A stretch of DNA of 50,811 nucleotides, taken from NCBI GenBank assembly GCA_041746105.1, contig JBGTHP010000019.1, positions 1 to 50,811 of the forward strand, read 5' to 3'. The notes beneath the pieces were generated by a model. The model was not told where the DNA came from and did not search any database. It saw only the letters and a program-made list of their open reading frames with translations. This document shows positions 23,115-32,229 of the stretch, one piece after another; positions within the stretch are counted from its first letter, which is position 1; every line of letters begins with the position of its first letter. The position numbers were made by a program, and so were the translations under genes. The stretch comes from JBFHRE01 sp041746105 (GTDB lineage Bacteria > Actinomycetota > Acidimicrobiia > Spongiisociales > ZC4RG35).

Positions 23115-24596
23115 TCAATCTTGGCTCCAGGTCGGCTTGAGCAATGGATACAGGGAGGCATATTGGGCGTGAACCTGCCGGTAACGACTGGCCGCCGGGG
23201 AAGGCGCCACCGACTCCCCGATACTGACCCAATCATCCACCGCCGACTGAACCGCCGCGTGCCATCCGCCACCCACGGCGGCGAGGACGGCGGCACCGAA
23301 GGCGGCACCTTCACTCGTGGCTGTGGTCGCGACTTCGGCGTCGAGGACATCGGCGATGATCTGGCGCCACAGCAGGCTCCTCGTCCCTCCGCCTGACGCC
23401 CTCACCTGATCCACGGCCACGCCCGCCCCCCGAATCAGGTCGAGTGAATCGCGCAACCCGAACGCGACACCCTCCATGATGGCTCTGACCATATGGGCCC
23501 TGGTATGGCGCAGGGTGAGACCGACAAAAGCTCCGCGCGCCAAAGGATCAGGATGTGGAGTACGTTCGCCGCTCAGATACGGAAGGAACAGCAGGCCTTC
23601 GCTCCCAGCCTCGATTTCTGCTGCGGACTCGACCAGGTCGTCATAGGTGGCTTCCGGAGCGAGTGTTTCTTTGAACCACCTCAAACTCCCGGCGGCCGAC
23701 AGCATCACTCCCATCAGATGCCACTTTCCCGGCACCGCATGACAGAAGGCATGGAGCCTTCCCTGCGGCTCGATCACCGGTCGGTCTGCGCTGACGAACA
23801 CCACCCCAGAGGTACCGAGAGAAAGCGCCGCGATCCCTTCGCTGACCGCGCCCACGCCTACGCCGTTCGCAGCTTGATCACCACCGCCTGCGACCACCGG
23901 GGTTCCCGCGACCAAACCGGTGGCCGCTGCCGACGACGCGGTGATCACACCTGTGACTTCCGTTCCCTCGTGGGTTGTTGGAAACCAATCGGGGTCGAGT
24001 TCGAGGCCGGAAAGAAGAGATGAGGACCAATTCCGCTCTCCCAGGTCAAAAAGGCCCGTGCCGGCGGCGCCGGCCCTGTCCGTGGCATAACCACCGGTGA
24101 GCATCAGCCTGACGTAGTCCTTCGGCAACAGGACATGGCGTGCCTTGGCGAAGATCTCTGGTTCGTGGTTGCGAACCCAAAGAATCTTGGGCGCTGTGAA
24201 ACCGGTCAGCGCATCGTTGCCGCTTATCGAGATGAGCCGTTCCCGCCCGATGCGCCCGCGGATCTGATCACACTCGTCTGCGGTGCGCTGATCGTTCCAC
24301 AGAATCGCAGGACGCAAGGGCCGTCCCGATCCGTCCAAGAGCACGAGGCCGTGCATCTGCCCGGTCAATCCCACGGCGACGACCTCGCTCCCGGCAACCC
24401 CGGCGCTCGAGAGTGCCTTCTGGATCGAGGTACAGGTCGCAGCCCACCACAACCCAGCATCTTGCTCGGCCCACAGAGGTTTGGGAGATTCGAACGGGTA
24501 TCCGCTTGATTCGACCGCTACCACGGATCCGTCTGCGGCGACCAGAATCGCCTTGGTAGCTGTCGTCGAGCTGTCCAAGCCGAGAACGTAGGGCAC
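23115..24596 (-). CDS. xylB: Xylulokinase
   Basis: This FGGY-family kinase phosphorylates D-xylulose to xylulose-5-phosphate. The 493-residue protein has the N-terminal LGLDSSTTATKAILV phosphate-binding motif, GLTGQMHGLVLLD with the catalytic-site Met-His-Gly, LWNDQRT, the LSLGTSGVV and AAFGAAVLA ATP-site segments, and RASGGGTRSLLWRQIIADVL near the C-terminus. It starts with GTG 24596 only 6 nt after the stop of xylA, so the two are translated from one transcript. No sugar transporter or XylR lies in the neighbourhood. Confidence 0.94.
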   Translation of the reverse strand: MPYVLGLDSSTTATKAILVAADGSVVAVESSGYPFESPKPLWAEQDAGLWWAATCTSIQKALSSAGVAGSEVVAVGLTGQMHGLVLLDGSGRPLRPAILWNDQRTADECDQIRGRIGRERLISISGNDALTGFTAPKILWVRNHEPEIFAKARHVLLPKDYVRLMLTGGYATDRAGAAGTGLFDLGERNWSSSLLSGLELDPDWFPTTHEGTEVTGVITASSAAATGLVAGTPVVAGGGDQAANGVGVGAVSEGIAALSLGTSGVVFVSADRPVIEPQGRLHAFCHAVPGKWHLMGVMLSAAGSLRWFKETLAPEATYDDLVESAAEIEAGSEGLLFLPYLSGERTPHPDPLARGAFVGLTLRHTRAHMVRAIMEGVAFGLRDSLDLIRGAGVAVDQVRASGGGTRSLLWRQIIADVLDAEVATTATSEGAAFGAAVLAAVGGGWHAAVQSAVDDWVSIGESVAPSPAASRYRQVHAQYASLYPLLKPTWSQD

Positions 24597-24602
24597 GGCC
24601 GC

Positions 24603-25934
24603 TCAGCGCTCGCGGCGCCAGATCACCTGGTTCACCTGGTTTTCGAGGAACTCCTGGCGACCCGAGACCGGGACGGGATCGATGTCTCCTGCCGACACCA
24701 TCGCCTCCAGAGAGTCGAGCGACTCCGAGCCTGACAGGATGCCCGACCCGAGGGGGCTAGCCCAACCTGCGTAGCGGGCCTCGCGTGGTCTGATCAATGT
24801 TTGTTGTTCGATCATGTCGGCGGCAACCAGGAGCGCTCTCGCCAAAGTGTCGATCCCGCCGATATGCCCGTGGAAGAGATCGGTGCGGTCAATCGATTGA
24901 CGCCGAAGTTTCGTGTCGAAATTGAATCCGCCACTTCCCAATCCGCCACCGCGCAGGATTTCGTGCATGGCAGGCGACAGTTCCTCTACCGAGTTCGGAA
25001 ACTGATCCGTATCCCATCCGTTCTGGTAGTCGCCGCGGTTGGCGTCGACGCTCCCGAGCAGCCCGTTGTCGACTGCGTAGGCCACCTCGTGGTGGAAGGA
25101 ATGGCCGGCCAGGGTGGCATGGTTCACCTCGAGATTGACCTTGTATTCACCGACGAGATCAAATCGGTCGAGGAATCCGTGGACCGACTGTGAGTCGTAG
25201 TCGTACTGATGTTTGGTTGGTTCCTGCGGCTTCGGTTCCAGCAACAGGGTGCCATCGAAACCGATCTTGCGTTTGTGCTCGGCAACCATCGTCAGGAACC
25301 GAGCCAGCTGTTCGGCCTCTCGTTTCAGGTCTGTGTTGAGAAGAGTTTCGTAACCCTCGCGTCCCCCCCACAGGACGTAGTTGGCTCCACCGAGACGATG
25401 AGTGGCCTCGAGCGCGTGTTTTACCTGGGCAGCGGCATATGCAAAAACGTCGGGGTCAGGGTTGGTGGCGGCACCGGCGGCGTAACGCGGGTGCGAGAAG
25501 AGGTTCGCCGTACCCCAGAGCAGACGGACTCCGGTCGCTGCCATCTTCCCCTCGGCATAGTCCACCATCTTTTCGAGGTTGGAGGCCGATTCGGGGAAAC
25601 TTCCGCCCTCAGGGGCGATGTCGACATCGTGGAAGCAGAAGAACGGTGTTCCGAGTTTCGAGACGAACTCGAAAGCTGCGTCCATTTTGGCTCGCGCCGC
25701 CTCCATCGGGTCTTGGCCGGCTACCAGCCATGGTCGATCAAATGTACCGGAACCAAAAACGTCGGATCCGGGCCAGTTGAACGAATGCCAGTAACACACG
25801 GCGATCCGAAGGTGATCCTCCATGCGATTTCCCAGCACCATCCGGTCGGCGTCGTACACCTTGTACGACATCGGGTCATCAGAATCGATCCCGCCGAATC
25901 GAACCGAATCGACCCCGGTGAAGAAGTCAGCCAT
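24603..25934 (-). CDS. xylA: Xylose isomerase
   Basis: The protein converts D-xylose to D-xylulose and is the first gene of the xylAB operon. At 443 residues it matches the longer class II xylose isomerases. Active-site segments are visible: FFCFHDVDIAPEG (catalytic His), LLEPKPQEPTKHQYDYD (metal Glu and Lys), EVNHATLAGHSFHHEV, and GSVDANRGDYQNGWDTDQFP (metal Asp). The ATG at 25934 follows GAGGGG at 6 nt. About 170 bp separate it from the divergent MarR gene, where two operator-like repeats lie near the MarR start. Confidence 0.96.
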   Translation of the reverse strand: MADFFTGVDSVRFGGIDSDDPMSYKVYDADRMVLGNRMEDHLRIAVCYWHSFNWPGSDVFGSGTFDRPWLVAGQDPMEAARAKMDAAFEFVSKLGTPFFCFHDVDIAPEGGSFPESASNLEKMVDYAEGKMAATGVRLLWGTANLFSHPRYAAGAATNPDPDVFAYAAAQVKHALEATHRLGGANYVLWGGREGYETLLNTDLKREAEQLARFLTMVAEHKRKIGFDGTLLLEPKPQEPTKHQYDYDSQSVHGFLDRFDLVGEYKVNLEVNHATLAGHSFHHEVAYAVDNGLLGSVDANRGDYQNGWDTDQFPNSVEELSPAMHEILRGGGLGSGGFNFDTKLRRQSIDRTDLFHGHIGGIDTLARALLVAADMIEQQTLIRPREARYAGWASPLGSGILSGSESLDSLEAMVSAGDIDPVPVSGRQEFLENQVNQVIWRRER

Positions 25935-26071
25935 TCATACCCCTCTGATTCGACCGATCGCGGTGGCTCAACAAATCCGGTGTCGGGGGGCAGCAACCAC
26001 CACCCTCCGGCACCATCCCAGACCATAACCACGGTGATGCGTTCTCCGAGTGGAATCTCGGCGAATCCATC

Positions 26072-26108
26072 TTGACAGCATCCTGTCGATATGACATCAT
26101 ACTGTCAT
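26072..26108. promoter_or_regulatory. Tandem operators and promoter of the MarR gene
   Basis: Two repeats share the plan TGACA-N6-TGTC: TTGACA-GCATCC-TGTCGA (26072-26089, one mismatch) and ATGACA-TCATAC-TGTCAT (26091-26108, perfect), centred 19 bp apart. The first TTGACA could also be a -35, with CATCAT (26095-26100) as the -10 at 17 bp, giving a start at about the ATG 26107. The second repeat overlaps the start codon. Binding by the adjacent MarR protein is inferred. Confidence 0.6.
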
Positions 26109-26532
26109 GTTAGAAGCCTATCGATTGTTGATGGCAGAGGTCTACGAACTAGCCGGCGCTTCCCGCCGAACCAGCGATGAGATGGCACGCGAAATCGGCC
26201 AGACGGCCGCCCGCTGGCACGCGCTCAGCGTGGTCTCGGATGGGCCCCAGACAGTTCCGGTCATGGCCCGCCGCCTTGGCCTGACCCGCCAAAGCGTGCA
26301 ACGGGTGGTCAATGCCCTTGTCGAGTCCGACGACATGATGCTGCTCCCCAACCCCGATCACCAGGCATCGCCGCTGGTGCAACTCACCAAGACGGGGCGC
26401 GAGACGATGACCACCCTTTTTGCCCGCTCAGATTTGTCCCGCGCCCAACTACTGAAGAAGGCTGGAGTCACCGAACGCCAACTCCTCGACGCAAGAAAAA
26501 CTCTGCGCGCCCTACTCGACGCGCTGATCTGA
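26107..26532 (+). CDS. MarR-family transcriptional regulator
   Basis: The 141-residue protein is a winged helix-turn-helix regulator: an N-terminal dimer helix, QTVPVMARRLGLTRQSVQRVVNALVESDDMM as the DNA-binding region, a wing, and a C-terminal helix ending in LRALLDAL. It probably represses its own operon through the two repeats that surround its start. The ATG lies inside the second repeat and no Shine-Dalgarno site is visible, so translation is likely from a leaderless mRNA. The next two genes follow with little space, so it should control them; xylAB on the other side is also a candidate. Confidence 0.88.
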   Translation: MLEAYRLLMAEVYELAGASRRTSDEMAREIGQTAARWHALSVVSDGPQTVPVMARRLGLTRQSVQRVVNALVESDDMMLLPNPDHQASPLVQLTKTGRETMTTLFARSDLSRAQLLKKAGVTERQLLDARKTLRALLDALI

Positions 26533-26547
26533 CTGGAAAGGAACACA

Positions 26548-27066
26548 ATGACCAATCAACCGGCGACCTCGACGATCGTCGAACCACTCCTTGCCGCCGG
26601 ACCTTCCTCCGACGTCGACATGTCTCTTTTCGGTCGCATGGTCGGGTCGTGGGAACTCGACTGGCGGGGCCAACTGGACGGCGAAACCCGCGAAGCGAAA
26701 GGCGAATGGCATTTCGGATGGACGCTCGAAGGCCGAGCCGTCCAGGACGTCTGGATCGTCCCGAGGCGCGGCGAACCCGAAGCAGGTCTTGGATATGGGA
26801 CGACAATTCGATACCCGGACCCGGCCCTGGGGGCGTGGCGAGTGACCTGGATCAACCCCAAAAGAGGAATGGTTCATCGGTTCCATGCCCGCGACGTCGA
26901 CGGAGAAATCGTCATGGAGTCCGTCGACGAGGACGCGGGCGCAACGCGCTGGGTCTTCTCCGACATAACACCCGATTCGTTCACTTGGCGTGGAATCGAG
27001 TCGAACGATGGTGGTACCACCTGGCGTGTCGACGAAGAAATGTCCGCACGTAGAATTCGCGCATGA
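26548..27066 (+). CDS. DUF1579-like beta-barrel protein
   Basis: The ATG at 26548 follows AAAGGA and lies 15 bp after the MarR gene. The 172-residue product has alternating Trp-rich strands (VGSWELDWRGQL, GEWHFGWTLEGRAVQDVWIVP, WRVTWINP, ATRWVFSDITPDSFTWRG), the pattern of calycin-like DUF1579 proteins, which probably bind a small ligand. It overlaps the next gene by 4 bp (ATGA). A role in the same pathway as the F420-type enzyme is inferred from this coupling. Confidence 0.75.
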   Translation: MTNQPATSTIVEPLLAAGPSSDVDMSLFGRMVGSWELDWRGQLDGETREAKGEWHFGWTLEGRAVQDVWIVPRRGEPEAGLGYGTTIRYPDPALGAWRVTWINPKRGMVHRFHARDVDGEIVMESVDEDAGATRWVFSDITPDSFTWRGIESNDGGTTWRVDEEMSARRIRA

Positions 27067-27854
27067 GCATCAGAGTTGCGGCACAGCTACATCCGCAGCA
27101 GGGGACCTACGAAGCAATTCGCATGGCCGTCGGCCAGGCGGAAGACCTCGGATACGACACCATATACAACTGGGACCATTTCTTTCCTCTATATGGCGAC
27201 CGCAACGGACCTCACTTCGAATGCTGGAGCATGCTGGCGGCGTGGGCAGAACAAACCACCCGTGTCGAAATCGGCCCGCTGGTGGCATGCAACTCGTATC
27301 GCAACCCGGACCTCGTTGCCGACATGGCTCGCACGATCGACCACATCTCGAGGGGAAGATTCGTCCTGGGTCTCGGGGGTGGGTGGTGCCAACGCGACTA
27401 CGACGAATACGGCTACGAGTTCGGGACGGCGGCAAGTCGCCTGACCGCGCTGAGAAGTGCACTTCCGCGCATCAAGTCACGTCTGGACGTTTTGAACCCT
27501 GCACCGGTGCGGCCAATCCCCATCCTCATCGCGGGAACAGGTGAGCAGATCACGCTACGGGCCGTGGCCGAACACGGGAACCGCTGGCACGCCATGTTTC
27601 CCGACCATGCAGAAGAACTCGAGCCCAAAGTCACCGCGCTCCACAAATGGTGCGACGAAATCGGGCGCGACCCGACCGAAATCGCTTGGGGTCTCGGAGT
27701 GGAACCGGAAGACCTAGATCGCTTCCTCGACAAGGAAGCCCCTGACCTTGTGGCAATGGGTTTCACTGAGTTCACACTCGGTTTCAACGGACCCAACTGG
27801 GACGTGGCGCAAGGGGCCGACTGGCTCGCCTGGAGAAACGAAACCAACGGCTAG
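27063..27854 (+). CDS. LLM-class (F420-dependent) oxidoreductase
   Basis: The 263-residue protein has the luciferase-like monooxygenase fold signature: AVGQAEDLGYDTIYNWDHFFP near the start, TTRVEIGPLVACNSYRNPDLVADMARTIDHIS, GRFVLGLGGGWCQRDYDEYG, and PIPILIAGTGEQITLRAVAEHGNRWH. This pattern is shared with F420-dependent reductases common in Actinobacteria. The substrate is not known. It starts within the stop of the DUF1579-like gene, and the operon is probably controlled by the MarR protein at 26107. Confidence 0.9.
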   Translation: MSIRVAAQLHPQQGTYEAIRMAVGQAEDLGYDTIYNWDHFFPLYGDRNGPHFECWSMLAAWAEQTTRVEIGPLVACNSYRNPDLVADMARTIDHISRGRFVLGLGGGWCQRDYDEYGYEFGTAASRLTALRSALPRIKSRLDVLNPAPVRPIPILIAGTGEQITLRAVAEHGNRWHAMFPDHAEELEPKVTALHKWCDEIGRDPTEIAWGLGVEPEDLDRFLDKEAPDLVAMGFTEFTLGFNGPNWDVAQGADWLAWRNETNG

Positions 27855-27934
27855 ATGCTGGTGTCTCTCGGTAGCGGCTGCCATTTGCGCCGCGGAGGGT
27901 TGGTGCTGAGGCTCCATCTGCCGACTCTCCTCGG

Positions 27935-29104
27935 TCAATCATCGTTCCCCGCTCTGAGAACTCCGATCCCGACAAGACCGGCGACGACCGAGCCGGCGAC
28001 GATTCCTACCTTGGCGGCATCCCCGATGGCGGCGTCGGTGAACGCCAGTCCGGTGATGAACAGCGAAACCGTGAAACCGATTCCAGCCAGGCCAGAAAGA
28101 CCGACGATGTGGCGCACGGTGACACCGTCGGGGAGCTCTCCGAGTCTGAGTCCGGCGGCGAGGTAGGTGAATAGAGGGATCCCGATCAGCTTTCCTGCGA
28201 CAAGACCAAGCCCGACACCCCACGTGACACTGCTTCCGGCCGCTTGGGCGAGGGCAGATCCTGATAGGGAAACGCCGGCGTTGGCCAAGGCAAACAACGG
28301 AAGAACCAGGAATGCTGTGTAGGTGTGGAGCCGGTGCTCCACTCCTTCTAGGTTGATCCGGCTCGGTAGGAGAAAGGCAAGCGCGATACCGGCGATCGTC
28401 GCATGGACGCCGCTCTCCAAAACAAAAAACCACAGGGCGATGCCGATCGGCACATAAACCCAGGACCATGGAATGAAGCGTCGTCCCACCAGGATCAAGG
28501 CAGAGAGGACGCCGGCGGCCACGAGCCAGCCGATATTCAGATCCGAAGTGTAGAAGATCGCGATAACGGTGATTGCTCCGATGTCATCGACGATGGCAAG
28601 GGAGAGCAAAAACGCTCGCAACGTTGAGGGAACTCTGTCCCCGACGAGTGCGAGCACCCCGACGGCAAACGCTATGTCCGTGGCCATCGGAATCCCCCAA
28701 CCGGCACCACCCGGACCACCGGCGTTGAGAATCCCGTAGATCGCGGCGGGCACCAGCATCCCGCCGACGGCTGCCATGCCCGGCGTCACCGCCCGTCGCC
28801 AACTGGAGAGTTCACCGTCGGTCAACTCACGGCGTATCTCCAAACCGACCACAAAGAAGAACAGCGCCATCAACCCATCGTTGATCCAATGCTGGATGTC
28901 CTCCTCGAGTGCGAGCGGCCCGACAGAAAATCCGATCTTGGTGTGCCAGAAGTCGGAGACGGCCTCTGCCCAGCCGGTATTGGCGAGGACCAGCGCAACA
29001 ACGGCAGCGGCGAGCAACACGCCGGCGGCCGAAGTTTCGGTCTTGAGAAACTGTGTGACCGCCGGCGATGGAGTCAACAGCCTGAATATCCGAGGGCGAG
29101 CCAT
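27935..29104 (-). CDS. nhaA: Na+/H+ antiporter NhaA
   Basis: The 389-residue protein exchanges Na+ for H+ and is used under salt and alkaline stress. It has the full NhaA pattern: DGLMALFFFVVGLEIRREL, GWGIPMATDIAFAVGVLAL with Asp143, AIVDDIGAITVIAIFY with Asp173 and Asp174 (the ion site), and a C-terminal GFTVSLFITGLAF. ATG 29104 is supported by TACTCT exactly 6 nt upstream; the longer upstream frame is not used. The residues needed for activity are all present. Confidence 0.95.
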   Translation of the reverse strand: MARPRIFRLLTPSPAVTQFLKTETSAAGVLLAAAVVALVLANTGWAEAVSDFWHTKIGFSVGPLALEEDIQHWINDGLMALFFFVVGLEIRRELTDGELSSWRRAVTPGMAAVGGMLVPAAIYGILNAGGPGGAGWGIPMATDIAFAVGVLALVGDRVPSTLRAFLLSLAIVDDIGAITVIAIFYTSDLNIGWLVAAGVLSALILVGRRFIPWSWVYVPIGIALWFFVLESGVHATIAGIALAFLLPSRINLEGVEHRLHTYTAFLVLPLFALANAGVSLSGSALAQAAGSSVTWGVGLGLVAGKLIGIPLFTYLAAGLRLGELPDGVTVRHIVGLSGLAGIGFTVSLFITGLAFTDAAIGDAAKVGIVAGSVVAGLVGIGVLRAGNDD

Positions 29105-29110
29105 TTGCGG

Positions 29111-29116
29111 AGAGTA
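29111..29116 (-). promoter_or_regulatory. Leaderless -10 element for nhaA
   Basis: TACTCT on the minus strand, exactly 6 nt before ATG 29104. Confidence 0.45.
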
Positions 29117-29249
29117 CGCGCCTCGGCCGTCATCGCCAACCGGAGCCCTTGCCCTATTTCGAACAAGGGAGCGGCGTCGACAGTTTGCGGTGCGAGCCGA
29201 CGTCAACAACGGCCAGCTGTGATCCCGGATTGAAACGTCTACGGATCCG

Positions 29250-30539
29250 TCAGACCTGTGTCGTGACCCTTGCAGGCGACCGATGGTGTCCCGACAATTT
29301 ATCCAGAATCGGAACCGTCATCAGGTTGGTGACGAGGGCGACCAACACCAACACGGTAAACCCCTGCGCAGTGATCATCCCGAGATCGAGCCCGATCAGT
29401 CCAACCACCAAAACGAGAAGTCCGCGGGTGTTGATCAAGGCGCCAAACATGCCCACCTCTCTCCAGCTGAGGCCGAATCGTCGCGCAGGGATCGCCGCTA
29501 GGAACTTGCTACCGACAGCAGCAAACAAGACCAAGAGCGCTGTGCCCATGGTTTCCGAACTGAGAAGTTTGAGATCAGCCGAGAAACCGGCAACTGCGAA
29601 GAACACCGGCAGGAGAAGGACGGTGACAACATCCTTGAGCTTATTGGAGATGGCTTTGCGGAACATCGGATCAACAGGCATCACGACTCCCCAGACAAAA
29701 CCCCCAACCATGGCATGAATACCAAGGAGTTCACCGATCAAACCAAACAGCAACGCACCACAGAACACGATGGACAGCCCGACCGGTGTCACCCCTCCGT
29801 CGTGGCTGAGCATCCGGATCTTTTGATCGAGGAAAGGTCGGATCAGGAACCATGAGATAGCCCCGAAGACGAGTGACAAAACCACCTTCAGCCCTATGAC
29901 AGCGGCGCTGCCGGCAGCTGCGAAGGTGGCGGCAACGCCGATCAATTCGAACATCAACACAGACATGATGGCGGCCGTCGCCACCGCCAGACCGCCGAGA
30001 TCTGTATTCAACTCGTTGCGTTCCATCAAGATATGCGCCAAGACCGGAAAAGCCGTGACCGAGAGGACTGCACCGATGAAAAGAGCAAAGGCGAAAAAGT
30101 CCCCGAGTGCAGCAGGTCCGGCAAAGGTCGAGTCATGGACCGTCGCCGCGAGGGGGATCCCCGCCAACAGCGGGACCGCGACAGCCAGCAACGCCAGAAC
30201 TCCGGCCTGTTTTTTCCGGCCTTTCACGACGGCGACATCGAACTCGACTCCGGCCAGGAACATGAAGAGGATCAATGCGACCGTTGCGATGCTCGAGATG
30301 ATCGGTCTCGCTTGGGCCGGCGCCAGAAAGAACGACAGATCCTCGCCGATCAGAGTAGGGCCAATCAACAGACCGGCGAGAATCTCACCAACCACTCGGG
30401 GCTGCCGTACACGGACCAGCGCAGATCCGAGAACGCGGGCGAGGAAGACGATCAGAAACAGATCGAATAGAACATAAGCAGTCAGCGTGGAACCCGCCAG
30501 GTCCAGCGGCTGCTGCGGATGGATCCACGAGTCAACCAA
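29250..30539 (-). CDS. CPA2-family cation/proton antiporter lacking the usual Asp pair
   Basis: The 429-residue protein has about twelve membrane segments and the CPA2 features GEILAGLLIGPTLIG and FMFLAGVEFD. In this family the helix after NELNTDLGGLAVA usually reads AA-x-(D/N)D-V; here it reads AAIMSVLMFE, so residues 192-193 are Met-Ser instead of the acidic pair. The frame on the DNA is clean, so this is not a reading error on my part. It may carry another substrate or use Glu198 instead, or be inactive. The start is a TTG, with no good alternative in frame. Confidence 0.8.
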   Translation of the reverse strand: MVDSWIHPQQPLDLAGSTLTAYVLFDLFLIVFLARVLGSALVRVRQPRVVGEILAGLLIGPTLIGEDLSFFLAPAQARPIISSIATVALILFMFLAGVEFDVAVVKGRKKQAGVLALLAVAVPLLAGIPLAATVHDSTFAGPAALGDFFAFALFIGAVLSVTAFPVLAHILMERNELNTDLGGLAVATAAIMSVLMFELIGVAATFAAAGSAAVIGLKVVLSLVFGAISWFLIRPFLDQKIRMLSHDGGVTPVGLSIVFCGALLFGLIGELLGIHAMVGGFVWGVVMPVDPMFRKAISNKLKDVVTVLLLPVFFAVAGFSADLKLLSSETMGTALLVLFAAVGSKFLAAIPARRFGLSWREVGMFGALINTRGLLVLVVGLIGLDLGMITAQGFTVLVLVALVTNLMTVPILDKLSGHHRSPARVTTQV

Positions 30540-30621
30540 CGCCGGTCACCCGCCTTGGGCCGCGATGGAACTGAGCTCCTCGACGGTTGACCCCATCGGA
30601 TCGACCATCACCGCTGTTGTC

Positions 30622-31938
30622 TCAGCCTCGCATGACTTGCGACAACAATTGATCGACGGTTTCATCGCCGGCATCCAGACCTTTCGCCGCAGCCGTTGTC
30701 CACCTATTCGATGCTGCGGCCAACTTTTGCAGCGCAAGTTGAGCATCGAGCGGTTGTTCGTCGAAGACTCGGCCGGCAAACATGTCGATTATCTGCTCCC
30801 AATGATCGGTGTGATGAACCATGTAGCCAAATCCCAGAGGGTTCGCCCAGAATCCATCAATGAGATCCTGGAAAGCTCCGAGACCCCTCTTGCTCCTCTC
30901 CTGATAACCGAGAAACGGATTTGGACTCGTCGGTGCCGCCCCCTGAAGGTGATCCGCGATCGAATTGGCTGCCATTTCGGCGTCGGAAATCGTCATGTAG
31001 AGCCCAAATGAGAAAATCGGGTCTATGAAGCGGTGTGAATCCCCCACGCACACGAACCCTGGCCCCGTGAAATCGTCAACAAAGTAGGAGTAGTTGGTCG
31101 CCGCACGCACGGCTTCAACTTCCTGTGCTTCCTCCACGCGACCGGCGAGTTCAGGGTTGAGTTCGCGCAGTTCCCGTCGGAAGAAGTCCGCGACGATCTC
31201 TCCTTTTGATTTGAAGTACGTTGTTGGAGTGACAATTCCGACGCTGACAGTCTCGTCATCGAGTGGTATGAACCAGCCCCACTGGAGAAAGTCTTTGTAG
31301 AAGATGAGAGTGTTTCCGCCCGCCTCACCGGGATCTCTCTTTGCGCCGGCAAAATGACAGAAAATCGCAATCTGGTTGTCGTATTTGTCCCTGATCTTGG
31401 GTCCTGTGACTCCGGCATTGGCAAGCCAGGTCTTACGGCCCGTGGCGTCGATCAACACCTTGGAGCGAACCTCATGGGTGTTTCCCGATGAGTCGGTCAC
31501 AGAGACGCCACCGACCGAGTCATCATCGTTGATGACCGGATGTTCGGTGAGCCCAGGGAGAAAATCGGTACCCATGTTGCGGGCGGCATCGAGCAGCATG
31601 CCGTCGAACAGGCTCCGTCTCACCTGCCAGGTCGTAGTGGCTTCGAGGCCTTCCTCTGTGCGGCGCATAACCGGGACCCAAAACTTGTTCCGGCCCCCAG
31701 ATCCATAAACCGTTACCCCATGCTTGACGGCGTGTCCAGCCATAGCCATCTGATCTGCGAATCCCAATTTCCGGACCAAACCTCCGCATTCGCCTGTCAT
31801 CGACTCTCCGATGTGAAATCGCGGAAACGAATCGGATTCGATAATCGTCGACTTGATGCCTCGCTGAGCAAGAAACAAGGCACTCGAAGCTCCCCCGGGA
31901 CCCCCGCCAACAATCGCAACGTCTGTATCGATCCGCAC
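30622..31938 (-). CDS. Putative flavin-dependent halogenase B
   Basis: The 438-residue protein is a full-length paralogue of the protein at 20077. It has FAD motif GGGPGG (residues 11-16), RFHIGESMTGE, the WGWFIP form of the halogenase WxWxIP motif (Trp220 to Pro225), candidate Lys72 (AVKHGVTV) and DSHRFIDPIFSFGLYMT. Segments such as PRFHIGESMTGECG and WQVRR are identical in both. The start is GTG 31938: a GGAGGAG ribosome site lies 6 nt upstream, and the earlier ATG (31953) lies within or before that site. It sits alone between the antiporter gene and the GyrI-like gene. The substrate is unknown. Confidence 0.75.
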   Translation of the reverse strand: MRIDTDVAIVGGGPGGASSALFLAQRGIKSTIIESDSFPRFHIGESMTGECGGLVRKLGFADQMAMAGHAVKHGVTVYGSGGRNKFWVPVMRRTEEGLEATTTWQVRRSLFDGMLLDAARNMGTDFLPGLTEHPVINDDDSVGGVSVTDSSGNTHEVRSKVLIDATGRKTWLANAGVTGPKIRDKYDNQIAIFCHFAGAKRDPGEAGGNTLIFYKDFLQWGWFIPLDDETVSVGIVTPTTYFKSKGEIVADFFRRELRELNPELAGRVEEAQEVEAVRAATNYSYFVDDFTGPGFVCVGDSHRFIDPIFSFGLYMTISDAEMAANSIADHLQGAAPTSPNPFLGYQERSKRGLGAFQDLIDGFWANPLGFGYMVHHTDHWEQIIDMFAGRVFDEQPLDAQLALQKLAAASNRWTTAAAKGLDAGDETVDQLLSQVMRG

Positions 31939-32229
31939 TACCCACTCCTCCATATTGCCGGGACGTGAACCCCACCGATATCCCAGGCAAGGCCCAAGAG
32001 AAGAGAAAGTACACCCGTCCATACCCCGGGGATATGGGGTCCCAACCGGGCGACCATGAGGTATACAACTCAGTGGGCCCACGGGCCGGAGCAGTCGAAG
32101 CAGCTCGCCGTTTCAAACCTGCAATTCGGGAGGCTGGGCTCCCAAACCGGAAAGTGGTGCAACCGGTTCCAGGTTCCGTGTCTCCATGCAGCGAGAGCCC
32201 ACGACCGAAAAGCGTCAGTCTGGGCCGGA

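Noticed and set aside
32019..32037. CCATA-N9-TATGG repeat with central CCCCGGGG upstream of halogenase B
   Set aside because: The two arms are short and the centre is offset, so it is not a convincing operator by itself.
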